DNA from: Caldimonas tepidiphila
Lineage (GTDB): Bacteria; Pseudomonadota; Gammaproteobacteria; Burkholderiales; Burkholderiaceae_C
Reading direction: 5' to 3'
Assembly (NCBI RefSeq): GCF_003569765.1
Contig: NZ_QXMG01000067.1
Coordinates: 1-32,230 of the forward strand
Length of the DNA: 32,230 nt
The notes beneath the pieces were generated by a model. The model had not been told where the DNA came from. It searched no databases and saw nothing but the letters and a program-made list of their open reading frames with translations. Of this stretch, positions 8,372 to 17,423 are shown piece after piece. How positions within the stretch are numbered: the stretch's first letter is position 1; every line of letters begins with the position of its first letter. A program made the translations under genes and the position numbers.

Positions 8372-9654
8372 TGGACGCGTTCGTTTTGCTGGGCAGCTTC
8401 TTCGCCCTCGTGCTGCTGGGCGTGCCGATCGCCTATTCGCTCGGTCTCGCGGCCCTGGTCGGCGCACTGTGGATCGAGCTGCCGCTCGACGCGGTGATGA
8501 TCCAGATCGCCTCCGGCGTCAACAAGTTCTCGCTGCTGGCGATCCCCTTCTTCGTGCTCGCCGGCGCGATCATGGCCGAGGGCGGCATGTCGCGCCGCCT
8601 GGTGGCCTTCGCCAGCGTGCTGGTGGGCTTCATCCGCGGCGGCCTGTCGCTGGTCAACATCCTCGCCTCCACCTTCTTCGGCTCGATCTCCGGCTCGTCG
8701 GTGGCCGACACCGCCTCGGTCGGCTCGGTGCTGATCCCCGAGATGGAGAAGAAAGGCTATCCGCGCCCCTTCGCGACCGCCGTCACGGTCAGCAGCTCGG
8801 TGCAGTCGATCCTGATCCCGCCCAGCCACAACGCGGTGCTGTACTCGCTCGCGGCCGGCGGCACGGTCTCGATCAGCGCGCTGTTCATGGCCGGCGTGCT
8901 GCCGGGCCTGCTGCTGTGCCTGACGCTGTGCGTGATGTGCCTCTTCATCGCCAAGAAGAACGACTACCCGAAGGGCGACGTCATTCCGCTCAAGCAGGCG
9001 CTGAAGATCTGCGCCGACGCGATGTGGGGCCTGATGACGATGGTCATCATCCTCGGCGGCATCCTGTCGGGCGTGTTCACGGCCAACGAGTCGGCGTCGA
9101 TCGCGGTGCTGTGGGCCTTCTTCGTCACGATGTTCATCTATCGCGACTACAAGTGGCGTGACCTGCCGAAGCTCGTGCACCGCACCGTCAAGACCGTCAC
9201 CGTGGTGATGATCCTGATCGGCTTCGCGGCATCCTTCGGCTACATGATGACGATGATGCAGATCCCGATGCAGGTGACGCAGTTCCTCACCGGCATCTCG
9301 GACAACAAGTACGTCATCCTGATGCTCGTGAACATCATGCTGCTGCTGCTGGGCTGCCTGATGGACATGTCGCCGCTGATCCTGATCTGCACGCCGATCC
9401 TGCTGCCGGTGATGGTCTCGCTCGGCATCGACCCGGTGCACTTCGGCATGATCATGATGATCAACCTCGGCATGGGCCTGATCACGCCCCCGGTCGGCAC
9501 GGTGCTGTTCGTCGGCAGCGCGGTCGCCAAGCTGCCGCTTGGCGTGGTGTCTCGCTCGATGGTGCCCTTCTTCATCGCGCTGTTCATCGTGCTGATGATG
9601 ATCACCTACATCCCCGCGCTGTCGCTGTGGCTGCCGCGCACCCTGGGCCTGTGA
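8371..9654 (+). CDS. TRAP transporter large permease (DctM family)
   Basis: A 427-residue polytopic membrane protein of normal DctM length, the sodium-coupled transport subunit. Features include FFVLAGAIMAEGG near 63-75, FFGSISGSSVADTASVGS near 104-121 and LITPPVGTVLFVG in the second half, which correspond to the conserved hairpin regions. The GGAAGGAG ribosome site lies within the end of dctQ. It forms a complete TRAP system with the two preceding genes. Confidence 0.95.
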   Translation: MDAFVLLGSFFALVLLGVPIAYSLGLAALVGALWIELPLDAVMIQIASGVNKFSLLAIPFFVLAGAIMAEGGMSRRLVAFASVLVGFIRGGLSLVNILASTFFGSISGSSVADTASVGSVLIPEMEKKGYPRPFATAVTVSSSVQSILIPPSHNAVLYSLAAGGTVSISALFMAGVLPGLLLCLTLCVMCLFIAKKNDYPKGDVIPLKQALKICADAMWGLMTMVIILGGILSGVFTANESASIAVLWAFFVTMFIYRDYKWRDLPKLVHRTVKTVTVVMILIGFAASFGYMMTMMQIPMQVTQFLTGISDNKYVILMLVNIMLLLLGCLMDMSPLILICTPILLPVMVSLGIDPVHFGMIMMINLGMGLITPPVGTVLFVGSAVAKLPLGVVSRSMVPFFIALFIVLMMITYIPALSLWLPRTLGL

Positions 9655-9668
9655 GCGGAGGACACGAC

Positions 9669-10682
9669 ATGAACGACCAACTCGTGATCGTCTCCTGCGC
9701 CGACAGCGGCGAGCTGCACACGCTGCGGCTTGCCTCCGACGGCAGCCTCTCCCCGCAGCAGGTGCTGCCGCTCGGCGGCCAGCTGATGCCGATGGCCTTC
9801 AGCCCCGACCGCCGCCGCCTCTACGTCGCGCGTCGCTCGGAGCCGCTCGCGGTGCTGACGCTGGCAGTGGACGCCGGCAACGGCCGGCTCGAGCTGCTGG
9901 CCGAGACGCCGCTGCCGGCCAGCATGGCCTACGTCTGCACCGACCGCAGCGGGCGCTTCCTGTTCAGCGCGTCCTACGGCGGCAACCAGATCGCGGTGCA
10001 GCGCATCGACGACGAGGGCGTCGTGCTGCCCGAGGCGACCGTGATCCCGACCGCGCCGAACGCGCACGCGATCGCTCCGTCGCCCGACAACCGCCAGGTG
10101 CTCGCCACCGCGCTCGGCGGCGGCCACCTGATGCGCTTCGGCTTCGACGCCGCGAACGGGACGCTGATCCCGCAGGATCCGCCGCTCGTGCCGGTGCACG
10201 AGGGCGCGGGGCCGCGCCACTTCGTCTTCAACCGCGACGGCGACCGCGTCTACCTGCTCAACGAGCTCGACGCGACGCTGGTGGTCTTCGAACGCGACCT
10301 GGAGAGCGGCGCGCTCGCCGCGCTGCAGACGCTCGGCACCGTGCCCGCGGGCTTCGACGGCGAGCCCTGGGCGGCCGACCTGCACCTCTCGCCCTGCGGC
10401 CGCTGGCTCTACAGCTGCGAGCGCCGCACCAGCACGATCGCGGGCTTCGCCGTGGAGGCCGACGGCCGGCTGCGCCCGATCGGCCACTGGCCGACGCAGC
10501 CGCAGCCGCGCGGCTTCCGCATCGGTCCCGACGGCCGCCACCTCGTGTCCTCGGGGCAGCTGAGCAGCGAGCTCGACGTGTTCGCGATCGATGCCGACAG
10601 CGGCGCGCTGAGCCTGCTCGGGCACGGACCGGTCGGAGCCAATCCGAACTGGATCGAGATGCTGGAGCTGCCCGCCGCCTGA
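9669..10682 (+). CDS. uxuL: Beta-propeller lactonase, probable aldarolactonase
   Basis: A 337-residue protein of the seven-bladed 6-phosphogluconolactonase-like family (Pfam Lactonase). Repeated blades are visible as FSPDRRRLYVA, DRSGRFLFSASYGG, PSPDNRQVLAT, GPRHFVFNRDGDRVYLLNEL and LSPCGRWLYSCER. It has no signal peptide, so it is cytoplasmic. Members of this family designated UxuL hydrolyse glucaro- and galactarolactones made by uronate dehydrogenase, and the operon context fits that role. ATG 9669 has GGAGG upstream; a frame extension to 9627 is less likely because it overlaps dctM. A general sugar lactonase remains possible. Confidence 0.8.
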   Translation: MNDQLVIVSCADSGELHTLRLASDGSLSPQQVLPLGGQLMPMAFSPDRRRLYVARRSEPLAVLTLAVDAGNGRLELLAETPLPASMAYVCTDRSGRFLFSASYGGNQIAVQRIDDEGVVLPEATVIPTAPNAHAIAPSPDNRQVLATALGGGHLMRFGFDAANGTLIPQDPPLVPVHEGAGPRHFVFNRDGDRVYLLNELDATLVVFERDLESGALAALQTLGTVPAGFDGEPWAADLHLSPCGRWLYSCERRTSTIAGFAVEADGRLRPIGHWPTQPQPRGFRIGPDGRHLVSSGQLSSELDVFAIDADSGALSLLGHGPVGANPNWIEMLELPAA

Positions 10683-10715
10683 GGCGCGACCCCCCGGCGT
10701 CTGCCGGCACATCGC

Positions 10716-10740
10716 CGGGCGGGCTGCGACCCGCCCGTTT
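10716..10740 (+). terminator. Hairpin after the lactonase gene
   Basis: CGGGCGGG (10716-10723) pairs perfectly with CCCGCCCG (10730-10737) around a 6-base loop, then TTT. It lies 33 bp after the lactonase stop and 26 bp before the TSUP gene, so it may separate or attenuate the distal part of the locus. Confidence 0.5.
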
Positions 10741-10765
10741 CCGTTTCCGTCCCCACCGATCGCCG

Positions 10766-11527
10766 ATGACCGAACTGCTGCTGCTGGTGCCGATCGCCTT
10801 CCTCGCGGGGGTGGCCAACGCCATCGTCGGCGGCGGCGGGCTGATGGTGGTGCCGGGGCTCTTCAGCGCCTACCCGGGCGCGCTGCCCGCGACGCTGCTC
10901 GGCACCGACAAGGCCGCGTCCGTGCCCGGCCACGGCATGGCGATCGCGCAGTACGCGCGCCGCATCGAGCTGCCCTGGCGGCTGCTCGCGCCGAGCGCGG
11001 CCGCCGCGCTCGTCGGCGCCTACGCCGGCGCGACCTGCGCGCACCTGATGCCCACCGCATGGATGCGCCCGCTCGTGATCGCGCTGGCCTCGCTGATGCT
11101 CGTCTACACGGCGCTGAACCCGAAGATGGGCGCGCAGGACCAGGCCGGCCCCGTCACCGGCCGCACCCGCGCGCTCGGCATGCTGCTCGGCGGCGCGATC
11201 GGCTTCTACGACGGCTTCTTCGGACCCGGCGCCGGCACCTTCCTGCTGTTCCTGTTCGTCAAGGTCTTCCGCTTCGACTTCCTGCGCGCGGCGGCCTGCT
11301 CGAAGGTGCTGAACATGACCACCAACGTCGCCGCGCTGAGCTTCTTCCTGCCCAACGGCCACGTCGCCTGGGGCGCCGCCGTGCCGATGGGCGCCGCGGC
11401 GATCGCCGGCTCCGTGCTCGGCACCCGCATCGCGCTGCGCGGCGGCAGCTCCCGCGTGCGCTTCTTCTTCCTCGGCATCTCGACGCTGCTGCTGGCGAAG
11501 ATGGTCGCGGACCTGCTGAGGGACTGA
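10766..11527 (+). CDS. TSUP (TauE/SafE) family permease
   Basis: A 253-residue membrane protein with about seven to eight helices. It has the two inverted signature loops of the family, GVANAIVGGGGLMVVP near 15-30 and GFYDGFFGPGAGTF near 151-164. TSUP proteins move organosulfonates, sulfite or small organic acids across the inner membrane. No sulfur genes are nearby. Being inside the uronate locus, it may export or import a carboxylate intermediate; this is inference only. The start is ATG at 10766, with no clear ribosome site. Confidence 0.88.
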   Translation: MTELLLLVPIAFLAGVANAIVGGGGLMVVPGLFSAYPGALPATLLGTDKAASVPGHGMAIAQYARRIELPWRLLAPSAAAALVGAYAGATCAHLMPTAWMRPLVIALASLMLVYTALNPKMGAQDQAGPVTGRTRALGMLLGGAIGFYDGFFGPGAGTFLLFLFVKVFRFDFLRAAACSKVLNMTTNVAALSFFLPNGHVAWGAAVPMGAAAIAGSVLGTRIALRGGSSRVRFFFLGISTLLLAKMVADLLRD

Positions 11528-11579
11528 ACCGAGCCGCTCGCTCGTCCCACCCCCGAAAACACCACCGGAGACCTCCACG

Positions 11580-12593
11580 ATGCCCATTCCCTCTGCACGG
11601 TGCCTGCTCGGCGCGCTTCCCCTGATGGCCGCCCTGCTGCTGGGCGGGCTGTCCGCCGAGGCCCGGGAGATGAAGGGCTGGAGCATCCATGCCGACGACT
11701 ACCCGGTGAACCTCGGCATGCAGCGCTTCGCCGACGCGGTGGCCCGCGTCACGAAGGGCCGCGACACCGCGCGGGTGCATCCCAGCGGGCAGCTCGCGCC
11801 GCAGAACGCGGTGCTCGACAAGCTGCGCACGGGCGAGATCGACTTCGCGGAGATCGGCATCGTCGGCTACGGCGACCACGTGCCTGCCCTGAAGGTGCTC
11901 GGCCTGCCCTACATCTTCCACGACAGCACCCAGATGTTCTCGCTGCTCGACGGCGCGCTCGGCGAGCTGCTGGCGACCGAGCTCGAGAAGGTCGACGTGA
12001 TCCTGCTCGGCTGGTACGACGGCGGCACCCGCAACTTCTACCATCGCGACAGGAAGCTCGCGAAGATCGCCGACTTCCGGGGCGAGAAGCTGCGCGTCGG
12101 GCAGACGCAGACGCATATCGAGATGGTCCGCTCGCTCGGCGCCCAGCCGGTCACGCTCGCCTTTAAGGACGTGTACGCCGGCCTCGAGCGCGGCGAGATC
12201 GATGGCGCCGAGAACAACCTGCCGTCCTACGAGTCCATGGGACACTACAAGCTCGCGCCGCACTACACCTTCACGCAGCACCTCGTCACGCCGGAGATGC
12301 TGCTGTTCAGCAAGAAGAGCTGGCAGCAGCTGTCGCCGCAGGAGCAGGCGCAGCTGCGCGAGGCGGGCCGCGAGTCGGCGCGCTTCATGCGCGAGGAATG
12401 GAACCGGCGGGTGAAGGACATCCAGGCGCGGCTCTCGAAGCAGGGCGTGCAGTTCCACGCCGCCGGCGACCACGGCCCGTTGATGCGCCGCATGAAGCCG
12501 CTCTACGAGTCGTTCTGGAGCGCCAAGGACCCGGTCAGCCGCCAGGTGGTGGCGCTGATCCTCGCCAACCTGTCGGCCTCGGCCGCCCGCTGA
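11580..12593 (+). CDS. Second TRAP substrate-binding protein (DctP family), orphan
   Basis: A 337-residue exported receptor with a signal peptide ending near residue 28 (SAEA). Family signatures are [44 protein letters not shown] and [15 protein letters not shown], the last shared with the first DctP of the locus. The two receptors are otherwise clearly divergent. A GGAGA ribosome site precedes ATG 11580. No DctQ/DctM pair of its own is present, so it may share the upstream membrane subunits. Its position just before garD suggests an aldarate ligand (inference). Confidence 0.9.
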   Translation: MPIPSARCLLGALPLMAALLLGGLSAEAREMKGWSIHADDYPVNLGMQRFADAVARVTKGRDTARVHPSGQLAPQNAVLDKLRTGEIDFAEIGIVGYGDHVPALKVLGLPYIFHDSTQMFSLLDGALGELLATELEKVDVILLGWYDGGTRNFYHRDRKLAKIADFRGEKLRVGQTQTHIEMVRSLGAQPVTLAFKDVYAGLERGEIDGAENNLPSYESMGHYKLAPHYTFTQHLVTPEMLLFSKKSWQQLSPQEQAQLREAGRESARFMREEWNRRVKDIQARLSKQGVQFHAAGDHGPLMRRMKPLYESFWSAKDPVSRQVVALILANLSASAAR

Positions 12594-12660
12594 CTCCCAA
12601 ACAAACTCACTTTCACGACGGCGCCGTCTTGCGGCCCGTTCCTCCAGAAGGACCACCATC

Positions 12661-14235
12661 ATGTCCGACCCGACTCCGCACCAGACACCGCTCTACATCC
12701 GCATGCACGAGTGCGACAACGTCGCGATCGTCGCCAACGACGGCGGGCTGCCCGAGGGAACGGTGTTCCCCTGCGGGCTGACGCTGCGCGAGAAGGTGCC
12801 GCAGGGCCACAAGGTCGCGCTCGTCGACCTGCCTGCGGGCAGCGCCGTGCTGCGCTACAACGTCGCCATCGGCTACGCCGAGCGCGACATCCCGGCCGGC
12901 AGCTGGGTGCACGAGCGCCTGCTGAAGATGCCCGACGCGCGCGGGCTCAACGACCTGCCGATCGCCACGAGAAGCCGCGAGCCGCTGCCGCCCCTGGAGG
13001 GCTACACCTTCGAGGGCTACCGCAACGCCGACGGCTCGGTGGGCACGCGCAACATCCTCGCGATCACGACCACCGTGCAGTGCGTGGCGGGCGTGGTCGA
13101 GCACGCGGTGCGCCGCATCAAGGCCGAGCTGCTGCCGCAGTATCCGAACGTCGACGACGTGGTGGGCCTGGAGCACGGCTACGGCTGCGGCGTCGCGATC
13201 GACGCGCCCGACGCGGTGATCCCGATCCGCACGCTGCGCAACATCAGCCTGAACCCGAACTTCGGCGGCAGCGCGATGGTCGTGAGCCTCGGCTGCGAGA
13301 AGCTGCAGCCCGAGCGGCTGCTGCCGCCGGGCACCATTCCCGTGCTTGACAGCCGCGGCGAGAACCAGACCGGCTTCGACCTCGTCTGCCTGCAGGACGA
13401 CGAGCATGTCGGCTTCGACTCGATGATCGACTCGATCATGAGGACCGCCAAGACGCACCTCGAGCGGCTGAACGCGCGCCGCCGCGAGACGGTGCCGGCG
13501 TCCGAGCTCGTCGTCGGCGTGCAGTGCGGCGGCAGCGACGCCTTCTCGGGCGTGACCGCCAACCCGGCGGTCGGCTTCGCCTCCGACCTGCTGGTGCGCG
13601 CCGGCGCCTCGGTGATGTTCTCCGAGGTCACCGAGGTGCGCGACGGGATCGACCAGCTCACCTCGCGCGCGGCGAGCCCCGAGGTGGCCGAGGCGATGAT
13701 CCGCGAGATGGCCTGGTACGACGCCTACCTCAACCGCGGCCGGGTCGATCGCAGCGCCAACACCTCGCCCGGCAACAAGAAGGGCGGCCTGTCCAACATC
13801 GTCGAGAAGGCGATGGGCTCGATCATCAAGTCGGGCAGCGCGCCGATCGCGGGCGTGCTGTCGCCCGGCGAGAAGCTGAAGCAGAAGGGCCTGATCTACG
13901 CCGCGACGCCCGCGAGCGACTTCATCTGCGGCACGCTCCAGCTCGCCGCCGGCATGAACCTGCACATCTTCACCACCGGCCGCGGCACGCCCTACGGGCT
14001 GGCCGAGTGCCCGGTGATCAAGGTCGCCACGCGCAGCGACCTCGCGCGCCGCTGGCACGACCTGATGGACGTGAACGCCGGGCGCATCGCCGAGGGGCGC
14101 GCGACGATCGAGGACGTGGGCTGGGAGCTGTTCCACCTGATGCTCGACGTGGCCAGCGGCCGCAGGAAGACCTGGGCCGAGCAGCACAAGCTGCACAACT
14201 CGCTGGTGCTGTTCAACCCGGCGCCGGTGACCTGA
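12661..14235 (+). CDS. garD: Galactarate dehydratase
   Basis: A 524-residue enzyme closely resembling E. coli GarD in length and sequence. It dehydrates galactarate to 5-dehydro-4-deoxy-D-glucarate in the cytoplasm. An N-terminal SAF-like domain (about 12-85) includes [14 protein letters not shown]. The catalytic region shows [50 protein letters not shown] and TTGRGTPYG. The protein ends NPAPVT, as in GarD. Conserved cysteines in the GCG and QCGG motifs fit metal binding. The start ATG 12661 has AGAAGGA upstream. The product feeds KdgD in the divergent arm. Confidence 0.95.
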   Translation: MSDPTPHQTPLYIRMHECDNVAIVANDGGLPEGTVFPCGLTLREKVPQGHKVALVDLPAGSAVLRYNVAIGYAERDIPAGSWVHERLLKMPDARGLNDLPIATRSREPLPPLEGYTFEGYRNADGSVGTRNILAITTTVQCVAGVVEHAVRRIKAELLPQYPNVDDVVGLEHGYGCGVAIDAPDAVIPIRTLRNISLNPNFGGSAMVVSLGCEKLQPERLLPPGTIPVLDSRGENQTGFDLVCLQDDEHVGFDSMIDSIMRTAKTHLERLNARRRETVPASELVVGVQCGGSDAFSGVTANPAVGFASDLLVRAGASVMFSEVTEVRDGIDQLTSRAASPEVAEAMIREMAWYDAYLNRGRVDRSANTSPGNKKGGLSNIVEKAMGSIIKSGSAPIAGVLSPGEKLKQKGLIYAATPASDFICGTLQLAAGMNLHIFTTGRGTPYGLAECPVIKVATRSDLARRWHDLMDVNAGRIAEGRATIEDVGWELFHLMLDVASGRRKTWAEQHKLHNSLVLFNPAPVT

Positions 14236-14314
14236 GCCGGGCCGCGGGGAAGGGCCGGCGGGACGGCCCGGGCGTGCGGTGATGCCGCCGTCCCGGGACC
14301 GGCGCACCGCAGCG

Positions 14315-14363
14315 GGCGTGCCGGGGGCACGCCTGCAGGCCCGCGATTTCCCCAGGAATCGCG
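14315..14363. terminator. Two hairpins after garD
   Basis: GGCGTGCC-GGG-GGCACGCC (14315-14333) is a perfect 8-bp stem, and CGCGATT/AATCGCG (14342-14363) a 7-bp stem with an 8-base loop. Neither has a T-run. Lying between garD and an unrelated kinase gene, they probably mark the end of the uronate transcript. Confidence 0.35.
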
Positions 14364-14383
14364 AGGCATCCCGCGTCGCGCGC

Positions 14384-14389
14384 TAGACT
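14384..14389 (+). promoter_or_regulatory. Probable -10 of the hybrid kinase gene
   Basis: TAGACT in a GCGC-TAGACT-CGCGC context resembles -10 elements of high-GC betaproteobacteria. The transcript would start near 14396, giving an 87-base leader to ATG 14483. No good -35 was found. Confidence 0.25.
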
Positions 14390-14482
14390 CGCGCTCCTTT
14401 GGAGGGCGGCACTTCGCCGCCCCCGCCTGCAGGGGCTCGCCGGGCACGGTCCGCCGGCCTCCTCCCGCCCCCTTTCCCCCGT

Positions 14483-16750
14483 ATGACGCGCTTTCTCCTG
14501 CTGCTGTTGTCGAGGCAGCGGGCAGTCGGCCTCAGGTTCCTGCTGATGTCGCTGCCGCTGCTGGTCGTCGTGCCGGTGCTCTGCTACGCGGCGCTGCTGC
14601 TGTTCCTGATGGCGCAGCAGAGCCGGGAGGACACCACGCACGATCTCGAGATCACCCACCGCGCGCTCTCGCTGGTGGTCGAGCGCGAGCTGACCCAGAT
14701 GGAGAAGACGATGAGGCTGGTGGCCGAGTCGCCGATGCTGGCCGGGAGCGACCTCGACGACGAGCACTTGCAATCGCTGATGCGCGGCATCGTCGACGCG
14801 GGCTGGGGCTTTCACACCTTCGCGGTGCTCGACCGCCAGGGCCAGGCGCTCATCGAGTTCCCCGGGCCGCGCCGGCCTCGCCCGGACGCGCGCCTGAGGC
14901 CCCATCACGAGGAGGTGTTCAGGACCGGCCGCCCGGTGCTCTCGGACCTGCACGAGAGCATCCTCGACGGCAAGCTCTCGATGTCGATCAACCTGCCGGT
15001 GATGGGCGACGAGCAGGTGCGCGCGGTGCTGACGGCCCGCATCGAGCCCGCCCACCTGGGGCGGCTGCTGGCCGGGCAGACCGGCCGGCCCGAGATGATC
15101 GCGACGCTGCTCGACGGCCAGCGCCAGATCGTCGCGCGCAGCCAGGAGATGGACCGCTTCTTCGGGCGCGTGCCCAGCCCCCAGACGCTCGACGCGATCG
15201 ACTCCGCGCCCAGCGGGACGTGGCGCTTCCTCACGCTCGACGGCAAGGAGCTGCTCTGGGCCTGGAGCGCGCTGCCGAACGGCTGGACCCTGCTGCTCGG
15301 CACCCCGGCCAAGCAGGCCGACGAGGCCTTGCGCGACTCGATGATCCGCCTCGCGACCGGCGGGCTGCTCGCGCTGGTGCTGGGGCTCGGCCTCGCGGCG
15401 CTGGTGGCGCGGCGCATCACCCGCTCGGTCGACGCGATGGGCGAGAACGCGGCGCGCCTCGCGCAAGGGAAGGCGGCCGAGTACTACCGTCCCTCGGGCA
15501 TCCGGCAGCTCGACCAGCTCTACCACGCCCTCGAGACCGCCAGCCAGCGGCTGGTGACCGCGCTGCAGGAGCGCGCCCGTGCGCTCGAGTCCGAGCGCGC
15601 CGCCCGCGCCCTGGCGGACGAGCACAACCGCGCCAAGGACGTGTTCATCGCCACGCTGGCGCACGAGCTGCGCAACCCGCTGTCGCCGATCCGCACCGCG
15701 GCGCAGGTCGTCAAGACGCCGCGCAGCGACGAGGCGGTGCGGCGCCGCGCGGTCGAGGTGATCGACCGCCAGGTCGCCGCGATGGCGCGCCTGCTCGACG
15801 ACCTGCTCGACATCTCGCGCATCAGCACCGGCCGCATCCGCCTCGCCCCCCGGCGCCTCACGCTGCGCTCGGTGCTGGAGTCGGCGGTCGAGGTCGCCCG
15901 CCCGCTGATCGAGAAACGCGGCCACACGCTGACGGTGGAACTGCCCGACAGCGAGGTGTGGCTCGACGCGGATCCCCTGCGCCTGGGGCAGGTGTTCTCG
16001 AACCTGCTGACCAATGCCGCCAAGTACACCGAGCCGGGCGGGCGCATCGACGTGAAGGCCCGCCAGGACGGGGGCGAGGTCGTGGTGGGCATCCGCGACA
16101 CCGGCATCGGCATCGAGCGCGAGGCGCTCGGCGGCGTGTTCGAGATGTTCTCGCAGGTGAAGAGCCCGCTGGACCGCTCCGAGGGCGGCCTCGGCATCGG
16201 CCTCGCGCTGGTGCGGGGTCTGGTCGGCTTGCAGGGCGGCTGGGTGAGCGCCCACAGCGAGGGGCTGGGCCGGGGCAGCGAGTTCCGCGTCGGCCTTCCC
16301 GTCGCCTCGGCCGACGCCGCGCCCGCTCCCGGCGAGGGGCGGCCGGGCGATGCGGCAGCGGACGCGCCGCGGCTGCGCATCCTGGTGGCCGACGACAACC
16401 GCGACGCCGCGGAGAGCCTCGCGCTGCTGCTGGCCCAGGAGGGCCACGAGACGCGGGTGGCCCACGGCGGCGAGGCCGCGCTGCAGCAGGCCGAGGCCTT
16501 CAGGCCCGACCTCGCCTGTCTCGACATCGGCATGCCGGACCTCAACGGCTACGAGGTGGCGCAGCGCCTGCGGGCGACGCCCTGGGGCGCACGGATCAGG
16601 CTCGTCGCCCTCACCGGCTGGGGCACCGAAGAGGACCGCCGGCGCGCGCTGCAGGCCGGCTTCGACGCCCACCTGACCAAGCCGGTGGACCTGCAGGCGC
16701 TGTCCCGCCTGCTGCGGGAGTCTCCGCAACAGTCCGCCCCCGGCGGCTGA
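14483..16750 (+). CDS. Membrane hybrid sensor histidine kinase with receiver domain
   Basis: A 755-residue inner-membrane kinase. TM1 lies at about 19-43, a periplasmic CACHE-like sensor region at 45-290, TM2 at 292-310 and a HAMP-like linker to about 360. The HisKA domain has His394 in LAHELRNPLSPIR. The ATPase domain shows Asn511, DTGIG (539-543) and GLGIG (569-573). A receiver domain at about 632-745 has acceptor Asp681 in LDIGMPDLNGY and Lys733. ATG 14483 starts just before TM1; a TTG further upstream would add 28 low-complexity residues. No response-regulator gene is adjacent, so the signal and partner are unknown. Confidence 0.93.
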   Translation: MTRFLLLLLSRQRAVGLRFLLMSLPLLVVVPVLCYAALLLFLMAQQSREDTTHDLEITHRALSLVVERELTQMEKTMRLVAESPMLAGSDLDDEHLQSLMRGIVDAGWGFHTFAVLDRQGQALIEFPGPRRPRPDARLRPHHEEVFRTGRPVLSDLHESILDGKLSMSINLPVMGDEQVRAVLTARIEPAHLGRLLAGQTGRPEMIATLLDGQRQIVARSQEMDRFFGRVPSPQTLDAIDSAPSGTWRFLTLDGKELLWAWSALPNGWTLLLGTPAKQADEALRDSMIRLATGGLLALVLGLGLAALVARRITRSVDAMGENAARLAQGKAAEYYRPSGIRQLDQLYHALETASQRLVTALQERARALESERAARALADEHNRAKDVFIATLAHELRNPLSPIRTAAQVVKTPRSDEAVRRRAVEVIDRQVAAMARLLDDLLDISRISTGRIRLAPRRLTLRSVLESAVEVARPLIEKRGHTLTVELPDSEVWLDADPLRLGQVFSNLLTNAAKYTEPGGRIDVKARQDGGEVVVGIRDTGIGIEREALGGVFEMFSQVKSPLDRSEGGLGIGLALVRGLVGLQGGWVSAHSEGLGRGSEFRVGLPVASADAAPAPGEGRPGDAAADAPRLRILVADDNRDAAESLALLLAQEGHETRVAHGGEAALQQAEAFRPDLACLDIGMPDLNGYEVAQRLRATPWGARIRLVALTGWGTEEDRRRALQAGFDAHLTKPVDLQALSRLLRESPQQSAPGG

Positions 16751-16803
16751 GGCGGCGCGCCGCCCCGGCCTCGGCCCGCAGGGCGGCGGGGCGACGAGGG
16801 GCT

Positions 16804-17316
16804 TCAGTCCGCCTGCCCGAGCGCCTGCAGCAGCCGCTCGCGCACCGCCTTCGACGAGGGCAGGCGGCCGTTGCTCCAGCCGAAGCGCACCGTGAGGTAG
16901 CCCGCCTCGGCCGCGCGCGCATCGCGGTCGGCGTCGCGCGCGCGGGCCTCGTCGCCGTGGTGCGAGCGGTCGTCGAGCTCGACGAGGCAGACCACGTCCA
17001 GCGCCTCATCGGCGAGGCAGAAGTCGATGCGGTTGGCGCGGATGCGCGCCCAGTCGCCGAGCGCGCGCCGCGCGTCGCGGCGGCTCGCCGACTGCATGTC
17101 GACCGCGGCCTCCATGATCGCGCCCATCGACACCTGCGGAAAGACGTGCAGCTCGGGCACCGCGCGGCGCAGGATCGCGAAGAACTGCTTCTCCGCCGGG
17201 CTCATCAGCGCCCGCGCCCGGTAGCGCGGGCCGCGCGGGCGCAGCGCCCACCACAGCAGCAGGACGACGAGGACGGCGAGGGCGGCGGCAGCCGCCAGGG
17301 ACAGCGAGGACGACAT
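16804..17316 (-). CDS. DUF2726-like membrane-anchored protein
   Basis: A 170-residue protein. An N-terminal transmembrane segment (about residues 5-26) is followed by a basic stretch and a soluble domain. MSPAEKQFFAILRRAVPELHVFPQVSM and DFCLADEALDVVCLVELDDRSH resemble DUF2726 proteins, which have an endonuclease-like (PD-D/ExK type) fold pattern. Here the D...VELDDRSH arrangement would supply the acidic residues. Function is not established, and nuclease activity is a family-level guess. It is convergent with the kinase gene. The start is ATG 17316, chosen because it opens directly into the membrane helix; its ribosome site is weak. Confidence 0.75.
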   Translation of the reverse strand: MSSSLSLAAAAALAVLVVLLLWWALRPRGPRYRARALMSPAEKQFFAILRRAVPELHVFPQVSMGAIMEAAVDMQSASRRDARRALGDWARIRANRIDFCLADEALDVVCLVELDDRSHHGDEARARDADRDARAAEAGYLTVRFGWSNGRLPSSKAVRERLLQALGQAD

Positions 17317-17423
17317 CGGCAAGGCGCGGGCAAGGGCGCGGGAAACGGCGCGGCAATGTAGCCGAGGCGCGGTTGCCTGTCCCGCGGAAAAGATGCCCCG
17401 CGCACAGGACCAAGGGCCGACGG

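Noticed and set aside
14213-16729. Minus-strand open frame opposite the hybrid kinase (838 codons)
   Set aside because: The plus strand encodes a full kinase with clear catalytic motifs; the opposite frame has no domain.
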